DNA of 64,000 nt from Trujillonella endophytica. Lineage in GTDB: Bacteria > Actinomycetota > Actinomycetes > Mycobacteriales > Geodermatophilaceae. Location of the stretch: positions 248,001-312,000 of the forward strand of contig NZ_JABGCI010000004.1 in the NCBI RefSeq assembly GCF_019799905.1, written 5' to 3'. Positions 1-9,019 of this stretch are shown here, piece by piece (the first letter of the stretch is position 1; each line of letters begins with the position of its first letter). The position numbers and the translations under genes were made by a program. The notes beneath the pieces are model-generated. The model was not told the origin of the DNA. It did not search any database and was given only the letters and a program-made list of their open reading frames with translations.

Positions 1-662
1 GACGGCGGGGTGCCTGGTGGTCGGTGCGCGGCTCCGACGCCGAGGTCGCCGACGCGCCCTGGGACGGCAGCGTCGGCGAGCCCCGCGACGGGCTCACCTA
101 CCTGGTGTGCAGCCACGGCGGCCACGACGCCTGCTGCGCGCTGCGCGGCCGGCCGCTGGCCCGCGGGCTGCTCGAGGCCGGCGCCGACGTGTGGGAGTGC
201 AGTCACCTCGGTGGTGACCGCTTCGCCCCCAACGTCGTCGTCCTGCCCGACGGCTTCTACTACGGACAGGTGCCCGGCGACGGCGCGGAGCTCCTGGCGG
301 CGCACGGCAAGGGCGAGGTCGCCCTGGCGTACCTGCGCGGCCGGGCCGGCCTGGCGCCCCCGGTGCAGGCGGCCCAGGACGAGGCGCGCCGCGAGCTCGG
401 CCGCTTCGGCGCGGACGACCTCCCGGTGCGCGCGCAGTCCCGGCTGACCCCGGTCGGCGCGGACATCGAGCTGTGGGCCGTCACCCTGGTCGACGGCGAG
501 TGCGACGCCGTGGTCGTCGTGCAGGGGCGCCCGTCGGTGGAGGCCGCCCGGCTGACGTGCTCGGCCACCCACGACGCCCACACCCGGGTGTGGGAGGTGC
601 TCTCCATCAGCCTCTCCGGCTCCGGGCAGGCCGAGGCCCGGGCACCGCACACCGCCGGCTGA
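1..662 (+). CDS. Sucrase/ferredoxin-like family protein (5' truncated by window edge)
   Basis: The reading frame is open from the first bases of the window, so the true start probably lies upstream. The visible 210-odd residues carry the Suc_Fer-like (PF06999) hallmarks: a cysteine-rich stretch around CSHGGHDACC near residue 30, then SHLGGDRFAPN and the PDGFYYGQV segment. The family has a thioredoxin-like fold and is thought to bind an Fe-S cluster; its substrate is unknown. A GTG at 24 could also serve as start, but codons before it look equally coding. The stop is 5 bp from the stop of the convergent downstream gene. Confidence 0.8.
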   Translation, partial: RRGAWWSVRGSDAEVADAPWDGSVGEPRDGLTYLVCSHGGHDACCALRGRPLARGLLEAGADVWECSHLGGDRFAPNVVVLPDGFYYGQVPGDGAELLAAHGKGEVALAYLRGRAGLAPPVQAAQDEARRELGRFGADDLPVRAQSRLTPVGADIELWAVTLVDGECDAVVVVQGRPSVEAARLTCSATHDAHTRVWEVLSISLSGSGQAEARAPHTAG

Positions 663-667
663 CGGCG

Positions 668-1132
668 TCAGCGCTGCTTGCCCTCCCGGAAGAGGGCGAC
701 GGCCCTGTCGATGCGCCGCTGCCGCGTCTCCGGGGTCTTCGCGCCGGTGACGTTGTCGCAGTGGTACCGCTGGAGGCTGTTGGACAGCGCCGAGAAGAAG
801 GCCCCGGCGGTCTCGTCGGCGGCCAGGGCGGCGGCGAGGTCCTCCGGGACGGCGACCTCGCGGGGCGTGTCGGCCACCGTCAGGGTGACCCGCACCGGGT
901 CCCCGCCCGCCAGGCCGGTGGCTGCCCGGACCGCGGCGCTCACGCCGACCATGCAGGTGCCGCCCATGACGCCGACGGTGGTGCGGTACTCGTGGCCGTC
1001 CAGGTCGACCAGCACCGGCGGCCGCTTCCCGGCACCGAGCTGCGCGATGAGCTCGTCGGGCACCTCGATGCCGGTGTTGTTGCCCCGCTGGGCCACGGTG
1101 GTCTCGAACGTGACGCTCTTCGGCGCGGTCAT
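668..1132 (-). CDS. DUF1905/YdeI-like domain protein
   Basis: A 154-residue protein. The first ~85 residues match the DUF1905 beta-barrel pattern (FETTVAQRGNNTGIEVP, then GGTCMVGVSAAVRAATG). The C-terminal half matches the bacteriocin-protection YdeI/OmpD-associated pattern, with an FFSALSNSLQRYH helix and a TPETRQRRIDRAV helix. The ATG at 1132 was chosen because GAGGAG lies just upstream; longer in-frame starts lack this. Function is unknown; YdeI relatives are linked to resistance to cationic peptides. It runs convergent to the preceding gene. Confidence 0.75.
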   Translation of the reverse strand: MTAPKSVTFETTVAQRGNNTGIEVPDELIAQLGAGKRPPVLVDLDGHEYRTTVGVMGGTCMVGVSAAVRAATGLAGGDPVRVTLTVADTPREVAVPEDLAAALAADETAGAFFSALSNSLQRYHCDNVTGAKTPETRQRRIDRAVALFREGKQR

Positions 1133-1158
1133 GGGATCTCCTCGGGGGGTCGCTGCGC

Positions 1159-2364
1159 TCAGTCCAGGGCGCGGCCGCGGGCGAGCAGGAGCGGGATCGC
1201 CAGCTCCACCCCGGTGAGCGAGCCGTGGTAGGCGGCCAGCCGGCTCGGTCCGGGCTCCCGACGGGTGGCGATGAGCGCCCAGGTCCCGCGCGCCAGCGCG
1301 ACGACGTCGCCGACCCGCTCGGCGAGGGCGTCGTCGACCGGACCGAACACGCCGCTGGCGAACGCCTCGTCGCGCGAGACCACCCACGCGCGGTGCCCCA
1401 GCGCCTCGCGCCAGCGCTGCACCAGGTCGTCCGCGGCACCGGGGACGGCGTGCACGTAGCGGGCGCGGGGCTCACCGGCCAGCAGCCGCACACCGTCGAG
1501 CAGCTCGGGTTCCTCGTCGAGGTCGAGCCGGGTGTGCCCGGGGACGTCGAGCATGCCGTGGTCCGCGGTCACGACCAGCGCGGCGTCGTCCGGGAGTCCG
1601 GCGACGACCTGCTCGACGAGCCGGTCGACCAGCGACAGCTGGGCCCGCCAGGCCGGGGAGTCGACGCCGCGGACGTGGCCGGTGAGGTCCAGCTCCGGCG
1701 TGTAGCCGTAGGCGAGGGTGCGCGGGCCGGCCGCGACCGCCTGGAGCAGGCCCGCGGCGAGGTCGCCCGCACTGACGGTGCCGGCGTAGTCCGAGCCGCG
1801 GTAGGCGGCGTCGGAGAGCCCGGAGCCGCGGTAGAGGTAGGGCGCGACCGTGGTGACGGCGACGCCGGCGTCGGCGGCCTGCTCGAAGACGGTGCGCTGC
1901 GACTGCCAGACCCGCGGGTCGGGGTCGTCGGCCCACTGGGTGTGGTTGAGGGTGCCCTCGGCCCCCGGGATCGCGGTCACGAAGCCGAGCACGCCGTGGC
2001 TGCCCGGCGGCAGTCCGGTGCCCAGCGTGGTGAGGCTGACCGGCGTGGTGCTCGGGCACGGGGCCGACAGGTCGCCGGCCGGGCTGGCCAGGGCCGCGAG
2101 CGTGGGCGCGATGTCGGCGTGCTGCCGGACGAGGTCGGCGCCCAGCCCGTCGACGAGGAGGACGGCGACGCGGCGGGCTCCGGTGAGGGCCGCGGTCAGG
2201 CCGAGCGGGTCGACAGGGAGGTCACCGCGGTGCACCGGGACGCCCAGGGCGGTGGCGACGCCGGGCAGGACGTCGGCGAGCGTGGAGCGTCCGTAGTCGG
2301 GGACGGCCAGGTCGGCAGGGAGGGCCGGGGTCACAGGCGGGTGGGTCATGGGCGGCTGGGTCAC
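1159..2364 (-). CDS. Alkaline-phosphatase-superfamily phosphodiesterase/nucleotide pyrophosphatase
   Basis: About 400 residues of the type I phosphodiesterase/nucleotide pyrophosphatase family (PF01663). Metal-ligand and nucleophile motifs are visible in order: LLVDGLGADL (Asp), PSTTPVSLTTLGTG (nucleophile Thr), ELDLTGHVRG and VTADHGMLD (Asp/His). No signal peptide is seen, so it is probably cytoplasmic. The GTG at 2364 overlaps the stop of the upstream methyltransferase as GTGA, suggesting translational coupling. An ATG at 2349 and a GTG at 2334 repeat the same 15-bp start-like pattern (VTQPP-MTHPP-VTP), so the exact start is ambiguous. The substrate cannot be named. Confidence 0.8.
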   Translation of the reverse strand: MTQPPMTHPPVTPALPADLAVPDYGRSTLADVLPGVATALGVPVHRGDLPVDPLGLTAALTGARRVAVLLVDGLGADLVRQHADIAPTLAALASPAGDLSAPCPSTTPVSLTTLGTGLPPGSHGVLGFVTAIPGAEGTLNHTQWADDPDPRVWQSQRTVFEQAADAGVAVTTVAPYLYRGSGLSDAAYRGSDYAGTVSAGDLAAGLLQAVAAGPRTLAYGYTPELDLTGHVRGVDSPAWRAQLSLVDRLVEQVVAGLPDDAALVVTADHGMLDVPGHTRLDLDEEPELLDGVRLLAGEPRARYVHAVPGAADDLVQRWREALGHRAWVVSRDEAFASGVFGPVDDALAERVGDVVALARGTWALIATRREPGPSRLAAYHGSLTGVELAIPLLLARGRALD

Positions 2365-3134
2365 GGGCGGGTGGCGAGCACGTGCAGGCCTGCGGCGGCG
2401 TCGCGGTACGGCGAGGTGCCGGCCAGCCGGAGCTCGAGGCGGCGCACGGCGTCGGAGTCCGCGCCCGACGCGGCGTCCAGCAGGTCCGCCACGATCGAGA
2501 CCCCGCGCCACTCCCCCGGCTCCAGCCCCGCGTCGCGGACCAGCGCCAGCAGGTCCTCCGGGCTGAACCGCCGCGCGGCCGGCCGGGTGCGGCCGGGCGC
2601 CGGGTCGCGGTCCTCGAGCAGGGCGAGGGCCTCGACCGGGTGGCCGCCGAGGGCGCGGGCGAGGACGGCGCCGGCCCGGTTCGCCGTGGTGACGCTGACG
2701 GTGCCGCCGGGCCGCACGGCGCCGGCGACCTCGCGGAGGGTCACCGCGGGGTCGTCGACGACCTCCAGCACGGCGTGGCACAGCGCCAGGTCGTAGTCGG
2801 CGGGGGTGGTGGCCAGCGGGAGCTCGTGCAGCCGGTCGCCGTCACCCTGGACGGCGCGCACGTTGTCACCCACCCCGGCGTTGTCGGCGCGGCGGCGCAG
2901 CGTGGCGAGGGCGTCCGCGCTGGGGTCGACCACCGTGACCTGGTGGCCCAGCCGCGCCAGGGGGACGGCGAGGGTGCCACTGCCGCCGCCGACGTCGAGG
3001 ACCCGCAGCGGCGTGCCGGCGGCGACGAGCGGGTCCAACGCCGCCCAGACGACGGCGGTGCGGGCGGGCAACTGCTCCGCGGCGGGCGAGGCGGAGGCGG
3101 AGGGCGGCACCCGGCCGAGCCTAGTGACGCGCAC
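2361..3134 (-). CDS. Class I SAM-dependent methyltransferase
   Basis: A 257-residue protein with a Rossmann-type methyltransferase core. Motif I is VLDVGGGSGTLA (about residues 45-56), followed by VTVVDPS, then the post-II segment DLALCHAVLEVVDDP and VRPGGTVSVTTANR. The pattern resembles CmoA/SmtA-like methyltransferases of unknown substrate. It starts at a GTG and its stop overlaps the start of the phosphodiesterase gene, so the pair is probably one transcript. Confidence 0.8.
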   Translation of the reverse strand: MRVTRLGRVPPSASASPAAEQLPARTAVVWAALDPLVAAGTPLRVLDVGGGSGTLAVPLARLGHQVTVVDPSADALATLRRRADNAGVGDNVRAVQGDGDRLHELPLATTPADYDLALCHAVLEVVDDPAVTLREVAGAVRPGGTVSVTTANRAGAVLARALGGHPVEALALLEDRDPAPGRTRPAARRFSPEDLLALVRDAGLEPGEWRGVSIVADLLDAASGADSDAVRRLELRLAGTSPYRDAAAGLHVLATRP

Positions 3135-3152
3135 GCCGTCCGGCTGCCCGGT

Positions 3153-3635
3153 TCAGGCGGAGACCGAGTCGGCGGCCCGCTCCAGGTCGGCGATGACGAT
3201 CTTCCGCATCGTGAACATGGCCTGGATCGCCCGCTGGCGGCGCTCGGGGTCCGGGTCGGCCTGCAGCTCCATGAGGCGGCTGGGGGTGACCTGCCAGGAG
3301 ACGCCGTAGCGGTCCTTGAGCCAGCCGCACTGGCTCTCCTCGCCGCCGTCGGTGAGCCGGTCCCAGTAGTGGTCGACCTCGGCCTGGTCGGCGCACATGA
3401 TCATGAAGGAGATGGCCTCGCTGAAGGCCCAGTCCTGCTTGCCGCCGTTGAGGGCCATGTACTCGGTGTCCCCGAGGCGGAAGCTCGCGGTCAGGACCTG
3501 CCCCTCCCGCTGCGGGTCCTCGGGGCCGTAGGTGAGGGTGCCGAGCATCTCGGCGTCGGGCCAGACGGAGGTGTAGAAGCGGGCGGCCTCCTCGGCCTCG
3601 GTGTCGAACCACAGGCTGATCACGGTCTTGGGCAT
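3153..3635 (-). CDS. PhnB-like VOC family protein
   Basis: A 160-residue protein of the 3-demethylubiquinone-9 methyltransferase-like VOC group (PF06983, PhnB/YjdN type). Seen: the opening SLWFDTEAEEAARFYTSV, the central FRLGDTEYMALNGG, FSEAISFMIMCADQAEVDHYWDRL, and the late YGVSWQVTP. Such proteins adopt the glyoxalase/bleomycin-resistance fold and mostly have no proven activity. The ATG is preceded by an AAGGGA-like ribosome binding site. It is separated from the methyltransferase by about 18 bp and may be the first gene of that transcript. Confidence 0.85.
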   Translation of the reverse strand: MPKTVISLWFDTEAEEAARFYTSVWPDAEMLGTLTYGPEDPQREGQVLTASFRLGDTEYMALNGGKQDWAFSEAISFMIMCADQAEVDHYWDRLTDGGEESQCGWLKDRYGVSWQVTPSRLMELQADPDPERRQRAIQAMFTMRKIVIADLERAADSVSA

Positions 3636-3698
3636 GGCGGTCGATCCCTTCGTCCGGAGTGTTCCGTCAGGGGTGAGGACGCCCCGGCGGCCCCGGAC

Positions 3699-4307
3699 TC
3701 ATCGCCGGGAGGCGAGCCACTCCTGCCAGTGCGGGCGGACCAGGTCGGCGAGCACCGTGTAACCGGCCGCCCCGGGGTGGGCGCCGTCGCCGGCGGCGAC
3801 CTCGCGCAGCCAGGTCTCGTCGTGGGCCAGGGCCGCCACGACCGGGACGTACGGCACGGCCCGCCCGGCGCAGACCCGGGCGAGGCGCTCGTCCAGCTCC
3901 TCGATCCGCCCGTTCTGCCCGGCGTCGGCGACGGCGGGCGGGCCGACCACCAACGCGGGCCAGCCCGCCGCCGCCGCGCCGGCGAGCATCTCGTCGAGCG
4001 CCCCGGCCGACAGCTCCGGTGCCAGGCGCAGGGCGCCGTCCTCCAGCGTCGTGTCGTTGACCCCGGTCGAGAGCGCGACCCGCGACTCCCATCCCCCGCC
4101 CGCCAGGCGGGGCCGGCACTCGGCTGCCCACCGGGCGGCGACCTCCGCACTGGTCTGCCGCCGCACGCCGAGGACGTAGCGGGTCACGGGCAGGCCCTCG
4201 CGCTCGCTGCGGGCGCACAGCCGGCCGGTCCAGCCCAGGTGCTCGGGATCGCCGACGCCGGCCACGAAGGAGTCGCCGACGAAGCAGACGCGCAGGTCCC
4301 GGGTCAC
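3699..4307 (-). CDS. SGNH/GDSL-family hydrolase
   Basis: About 202 residues. Block I is CFVGDSFVAGVGDP (nucleophile Ser in GDSF, near residue 11), block III is STGVNDTT (Asn), and block V is DGAHPGAAGY (catalytic Asp and His near residues 176-179). This is the intact catalytic set of SGNH esterases/lipases. No signal peptide is apparent. The GTG at 4307 was chosen because the conserved block I begins within 10 residues; longer in-frame extensions have no family character. It is divergent from the NTF2-like gene starting 28 bp away. Confidence 0.85.
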   Translation of the reverse strand: MTRDLRVCFVGDSFVAGVGDPEHLGWTGRLCARSEREGLPVTRYVLGVRRQTSAEVAARWAAECRPRLAGGGWESRVALSTGVNDTTLEDGALRLAPELSAGALDEMLAGAAAAGWPALVVGPPAVADAGQNGRIEELDERLARVCAGRAVPYVPVVAALAHDETWLREVAAGDGAHPGAAGYTVLADLVRPHWQEWLASRR

Positions 4308-4334
4308 GAGCCCATCCTGGCGGTACGGTGATGT

Positions 4335-4748
4335 ATGCGATCCGCACACGATGGGCCGGGGACGGACGATCCGGCGGTGAGCCGGTGGCACGCCGCGGTG
4401 AGCTCGGGCGATCCGGGCGCGGCGGTCGAGGCCGTCACCGATCCCCTCGTCGTCAGCGGGCCGCGGGGGGCGGGGCGCATCCCGGCCGACGAGTTCGCGG
4501 CCTGGATCGGGCGGTCCGGCATCGCGATGACCGCCCGGAGGTGGCACCCGGTCGGCGAGCGGGTGACCGTGGTCGAGCAGCACGCGACCTGGCCCGGGGA
4601 CGAGGACGGGGCGGACGTCGCCACCTGTTTCGTCACCGCGGGGAACCGGGTCTGCGCGGCGCTGCGGTACTCCTCCGCCGAGGAGGCGCTGCAGGTGGCC
4701 TCGGCGCTGGCGGGGGTCCTCGCGCTCGAGTCCGGCACCAGTCCGTGA
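4335..4748 (+). CDS. NTF2/SnoaL-like small protein
   Basis: A 137-residue protein with an N-terminal helix (SRWHAAVSSGDPGAAVEAV) followed by alternating strands (GPRGAGRIPADEFAAWIG, ERVTVVEQHATW, CFVTAGNRVCAALRY). This layout suggests a cone-shaped NTF2-like fold. No catalytic residues can be named. Its stop overlaps the GTG of the MarR gene, so the two are translationally coupled and perhaps functionally linked. Assignment is by overall pattern only. Confidence 0.6.
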   Translation: MRSAHDGPGTDDPAVSRWHAAVSSGDPGAAVEAVTDPLVVSGPRGAGRIPADEFAAWIGRSGIAMTARRWHPVGERVTVVEQHATWPGDEDGADVATCFVTAGNRVCAALRYSSAEEALQVASALAGVLALESGTSP

Positions 4749-5173
4749 CCGAGCCGGACCCGCCCGGTCCGGGCCAGACGCTCTTCCGGTTCGTCCGCTA
4801 CTGGTCGCGGCGCTGGCCCGCCACCGGCGACGGCCAGGAGCGGGGCCGCGACGTGATGGTCGCGGAGGCCGTCTCGGCCCGGGCGCCGGCTCCGGCCTCG
4901 GTGCGCGACGTCGCCGAGCAGCTCGGGCTGGACCACTCCGGGGCCAGCCGCCTCGTCGCGGCCGCCGTCGGCCGGGGTCTGCTCTCCTCCACGGCGGATG
5001 CCGGGGACCGGCGGCAGCGGCGGGTCGTGGTCACCCCCGCGGGTGCCCGGCTGGTGGCCGACGCCCACCGGTGGCAGGAGCGCGTCTTCGCCGACCTCAC
5101 GGCGGGCTGGAGCCGCCCGGAGGTCGAGCAGTTCCACCGGCTCATGTCGCGGCTGATCGGCGAGCAGGGGTGA
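4745..5173 (+). CDS. MarR-family transcriptional regulator
   Basis: A 142-residue protein with the winged-helix pattern: helix SVRDVAEQLGLDHSGASRLVAAAVGRG and a wing with the DRRQRRVVVTPAGARLV signature typical of MarR proteins. It should bind DNA as a dimer and respond to small ligands or oxidants; the target is not visible, but the coupled upstream gene is a natural candidate. The start overlaps the upstream stop as GTGA. It converges on dnaE2, whose stop lies 6 bp away. Confidence 0.85.
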   Translation: MTEPDPPGPGQTLFRFVRYWSRRWPATGDGQERGRDVMVAEAVSARAPAPASVRDVAEQLGLDHSGASRLVAAAVGRGLLSSTADAGDRRQRRVVVTPAGARLVADAHRWQERVFADLTAGWSRPEVEQFHRLMSRLIGEQG

Positions 5174-5179
5174 CGGCGC

Positions 5180-8100
5180 TCAGTGTCCGGAGCTGCCGGG
5201 GCTGGAGTGCCACAGCTTCCGCGGCGCGGCCGCCGCTCGGCGGGCGGCCGTCCCGGCGTCCTCCCCGGCGGGCTTGATGTCGGCGTAGGGCGACATCCGG
5301 AAGCCGGTCGGGTGGACCAGCACCGGCTTGACCACCACCGGCCGCGCGCCGTGGGAGGCAGCGGCGCCGGCGATGGCCTGCTCGGTGTAGGCGCCCGGCG
5401 CGGCCATCTGCTCGGCGACCGCCGCCAGACCGCCGGTCTCCCACGCCTCGTACAGGGCGGGCAGCTCCCACGCCCCGGTGGCCCGGATCGACACCCCGCG
5501 CGGCCCGGTACGCCGCAGCACCCCGCGGATCACCAGCAGCCAGGAGTGGAACACCGTGGCCGCGTAGGGCCCCTGCACGTCCTCGAAGAAGGTGGAGTCG
5601 GTGCAGCCGGTGCCGTCGTCCAGCGTCACGAACACCACCCGGCGCCCCGAACGGATGGGCGGGGTCTGGGTGGCCACCTTCACCCCGGCGACGAGCACCT
5701 CCGCACCGCTGCGGCAACCCAGCAGCTCCCCCGCCGGCACCGCCCCGACGGCCGACAGGAAGCGGCGGTAGAAGTCCACGACGTGCCGGCTGGCGTCCAG
5801 CCCGAGCACCTCCAGCTCGGCGCGGACCAGCTCCGCGTCCGTGAACTCGGGCAGCCCGCTGCCGGCCGCCCAGCTCAGCGCGGTCGCTCCGTCCCCGTCC
5901 CCCGCAGGCCCCCCGTCCTCCCCCGCCGCGTCCTCCCCGGGCAGCTCGAGACCGAGCAGGTCCAGGCTCAGCTGGCCGACCGAGCCGGCCCGGGCGCCGC
6001 TGCGGCTCCACCGGTCCAGCTCGCTGATCTGCAGCAGGAGGTCGCGCCGGGTGACCGCCGACCGGCTGCGGGTGGGTCGGCCGGCCTCCCGGTCGCGCAC
6101 CCCGAAGCCGTAGAGGGAGTCGAACCCCCCGGCCAGCACCAGCCGCTCGACCACCGGACGGGACACCGACGCCCGCTGCCAGAAGTCGTTGAGCGAGCGG
6201 TAGGGCTGACCGGCGACGACGCGGGCGACCTCGTCGTCGGAGATGCCCTTGACGTCGGCGAGGGAGAGCCGGATGCCGTGGCGCGAGGGGTCGGGCACCG
6301 ACGGGGGCATCCACTCCGGGCGTCGCCAGGCCACCGCTCCGCTCCCCGTGTCGTCGTCCTCCGGCTCGCCGGGCTCCACCCGCTCCACCCGGTAGGTGGC
6401 CCCGGAGGCGTTGACGTCCAGGCCCAGCACCCGGACGCCGAAGTTGCGGGCGTCGTCGAGGATCAGCCGCTTGGGGTACATGCCCGGGTCGTGGGTGAGC
6501 ACCCCGGCGAGGAAGGCCGCCGTGTGGTGGGTCTTCAGCCAGGCCGACTGGTAGGTGGGCAGCGCGAACGCCGCGGCGTGGGCCTTGCAGAAGCCGAACG
6601 AGCCGAAGGCGACCAGCACCTCCCACACCTTCTCGACCACGTCGACCGGGTAGTTCTGCAGCGCCCGCGGCTTGAACCAGGTGCGCACCTCGTCGTGCAG
6701 GTCGCGGTCCCCCAGCGCCCGGCGGGCCTCGTCGGCCTGGGCGAGGTCGCAGCCGGTCATCTGCGCGACGATCTGCAGCACCTGCTCGTGGAAGACGACC
6801 ACCCCCGCGGTCTGCTCCAGGAACGGGGCGAGGTCGGGGTGCGGGTAGACCGGCTCGCGCCAGCCGTTCCGGGCCATGAGGAACGGCGTCACCATGTCGC
6901 TCTTCACCGGCCCGGGCCGGAACAGCGAGATGTCGGTGACGATGTCCTCGAACGTCTCCGGGCCGAACTTGCCGACCAGCTCCCGCTGCCCCGGGGACTC
7001 GATCTGGAACATGCCGAGGGTGCGGGTGCTGCGGATCAGCTCGAACGTCGTCGGGTCGTCGCGCGGGATGGCGTCGATGTCGACGGTCTCCCCGTCGACC
7101 CGGGCCACCTCGTCGAGCGCGTGGGCGATCGCCGACTGCATCCGGATGCCCAGCAGGTCGAGCTTGAGCAGCCCGAGCTCCTCGACGTCGTCCTTGTCGA
7201 ACTGGCTCATCGGGTAGCCGAGGTAGCTGTTCTCCACCGGGGTGCGGTCGAGCAGCGTGGCGTCGGACAGCAGCACCCCGCACGGGTGCAGCGCGATGTG
7301 CCGGGGCAGCCCGTCGAGCCGGGCGACGAGGTCGAACAGCAGGTCGAGATCACCACTGCCGCCGGACCGTCGCGAGCCCAGCCGGCTGGCGCGCAGCTCC
7401 GGCAGGTCCTTGAGCGCGGCGTGCACCTGGTTGGCCCGGATGTGCGGGAAGGCCTTGGCGACGGCGTCGACCTCGGCCGGGGGCAGGCCCAGGGCCGCGC
7501 CGACGTCGCGGATGGCGTGCCGCACCCGGTAGGTGTCCATCATCGAGATGCAGCTGACCCGCTCGGCGCCGAAGCGGTCGATGACCGCGTCGTAGACCTC
7601 CATCCGCCGGGCGGACTCCACGTCGATGTCGATGTCGGGCAGCTGGTGGCGCAGCGGGGAGAGGAAGCGCTCCATCAGCAGGCCGTAGCGGAGCGGGTCG
7701 ACGTCGGAGATGCCCAGCAGGTAGGTGACCAGGCTGCCCGCGCCGGACCCGCGTGCCGCGGCCCGGACCCTCAAGCTCTTGATGAGGTCGACCACGTCGG
7801 CGACGGTGAGGAAGTAGGAGGGGTAGCCCAGCTGCTCGATGACGGCGAACTCCTCCTCCAGCCGCCGCCGCACCTGCGCGGTCGGGGCCATGCCGCGCCG
7901 GCCCAGGCCCGCCTCGCAGCGGGCGCGCAGCACCTGCGCCGGCCCCATCCCGGCCTCGGCGCGGGTGGTGACCACGTCGAGCTCGGGATAGCGGACGGTG
8001 CCGATGCCCAGGTCCTCCCGGATGTCGACCACGCACTGCTCGGCCAGCCGGGCGGTGCGCTCGAGCAGCCGCAGCGCCGCGTCGCGGTCGGGGCCCACGA

Positions 8101-9019
8101 GTTCCTCGGCGATGTCGGCCATCTCCTTGCCCGACTTCAGGTAGCCCTCGGCGGTGCGCCGGTCGACGTGCCGCTGGTCGAGGGCGACGAGCCGGCGGGA
8201 GGCGTCGAGCACGTCGGCGGTGGGGGCGTCGAGACCGTCGACGTACCGGACGGCGTTGCTGAGCACCACCGGCACGCCGGTCTCCGCGGCGAACCGCAGC
8301 ATCGTCTGCGCGCGGGACCGGTCGCCCCGGCCGCGGTGGTGCACGACCTCGAGCGCGAGCTGGCCCGGGCCGAACACCGACCGCCAGGCCGACAGCCGGG
8401 CGGCGGCGACGTCGGCCCGGCCGGCGGCCAGGGCGCGACCGACCGGGGAGTCCGGCCCCAGCAGCGCGACCAGCCCGAGCGGGTGCTCGGCGGCCAGCGC
8501 CAGCGAGCTGACCGGCTCGCCGCGGGTGCCGCGCAGGTGGGTGGCGCTGGTCAGCCGGCACAGCGACCGCCAGCCGGCGCCGTCCCGGGCCAGGAAGGTG
8601 ACCCGGGCCAGGCGCGGGTCGACGCTGGCCCCGCCACGGGCCGGGGACCGGCGACCACTCCGGCCCGGACGCTCACCCTCGACCGGACCGTCCGGGTCGG
8701 GCGGGAGGGGACGACGGGAGCGGTGCCGTGCCCCCGCCAGCCCCGCCGGCCCGGTGCCGAGGGCGCGGGCCAGCGCCGAGGGGACGGCGCTGTCGACCGC
8801 GGAGCTGACCGCCAGGTCGACCCCGAACAGCGGCCGGATGTCGGCCGCCCGGCAGGCCAGGGCGAACTTCACCGCGCCGTACAGACCGTCGCGGTCGGTC
8901 AGGGCCAGGGCGTGCATGCCGTGCTCGGCGGCGCGGGTGACCAGGTCGCCCGGGTGGTTGGCCCCGTATCGCATGGAGTAGCCCGAGGCGACGTGCAGGT
9001 GGACGAAGGGGTCGCTCAC
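5180..9019 (-). CDS. dnaE2: Error-prone DNA polymerase III alpha subunit DnaE2
   Basis: A 1,279-residue C-family polymerase for SOS mutagenic translesion synthesis. N-terminal PHP domain (HLHVASGYSMRYGA at the start, ALTDRDGLYGA); palm motif PDIDIDVES at about residues 461-469 supplying the catalytic aspartates; FGFCKAHAAAFA near residue 810, typical of DnaE2 rather than DnaE1; OB-like region and a short tail RKLWHSSPGSSGH without a beta-clamp-heavy C-terminus. It is longer than usual (~1,080-1,150), partly from a low-complexity insert around residues 75-125. The GTG start overlaps the HEPN gene stop. It is the last gene of the LexA-box operon. Confidence 0.95.
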   Translation of the reverse strand: MSDPFVHLHVASGYSMRYGANHPGDLVTRAAEHGMHALALTDRDGLYGAVKFALACRAADIRPLFGVDLAVSSAVDSAVPSALARALGTGPAGLAGARHRSRRPLPPDPDGPVEGERPGRSGRRSPARGGASVDPRLARVTFLARDGAGWRSLCRLTSATHLRGTRGEPVSSLALAAEHPLGLVALLGPDSPVGRALAAGRADVAAARLSAWRSVFGPGQLALEVVHHRGRGDRSRAQTMLRFAAETGVPVVLSNAVRYVDGLDAPTADVLDASRRLVALDQRHVDRRTAEGYLKSGKEMADIAEELVGPDRDAALRLLERTARLAEQCVVDIREDLGIGTVRYPELDVVTTRAEAGMGPAQVLRARCEAGLGRRGMAPTAQVRRRLEEEFAVIEQLGYPSYFLTVADVVDLIKSLRVRAAARGSGAGSLVTYLLGISDVDPLRYGLLMERFLSPLRHQLPDIDIDVESARRMEVYDAVIDRFGAERVSCISMMDTYRVRHAIRDVGAALGLPPAEVDAVAKAFPHIRANQVHAALKDLPELRASRLGSRRSGGSGDLDLLFDLVARLDGLPRHIALHPCGVLLSDATLLDRTPVENSYLGYPMSQFDKDDVEELGLLKLDLLGIRMQSAIAHALDEVARVDGETVDIDAIPRDDPTTFELIRSTRTLGMFQIESPGQRELVGKFGPETFEDIVTDISLFRPGPVKSDMVTPFLMARNGWREPVYPHPDLAPFLEQTAGVVVFHEQVLQIVAQMTGCDLAQADEARRALGDRDLHDEVRTWFKPRALQNYPVDVVEKVWEVLVAFGSFGFCKAHAAAFALPTYQSAWLKTHHTAAFLAGVLTHDPGMYPKRLILDDARNFGVRVLGLDVNASGATYRVERVEPGEPEDDDTGSGAVAWRRPEWMPPSVPDPSRHGIRLSLADVKGISDDEVARVVAGQPYRSLNDFWQRASVSRPVVERLVLAGGFDSLYGFGVRDREAGRPTRSRSAVTRRDLLLQISELDRWSRSGARAGSVGQLSLDLLGLELPGEDAAGEDGGPAGDGDGATALSWAAGSGLPEFTDAELVRAELEVLGLDASRHVVDFYRRFLSAVGAVPAGELLGCRSGAEVLVAGVKVATQTPPIRSGRRVVFVTLDDGTGCTDSTFFEDVQGPYAATVFHSWLLVIRGVLRRTGPRGVSIRATGAWELPALYEAWETGGLAAVAEQMAAPGAYTEQAIAGAAASHGARPVVVKPVLVHPTGFRMSPYADIKPAGEDAGTAARRAAAAPRKLWHSSPGSSGH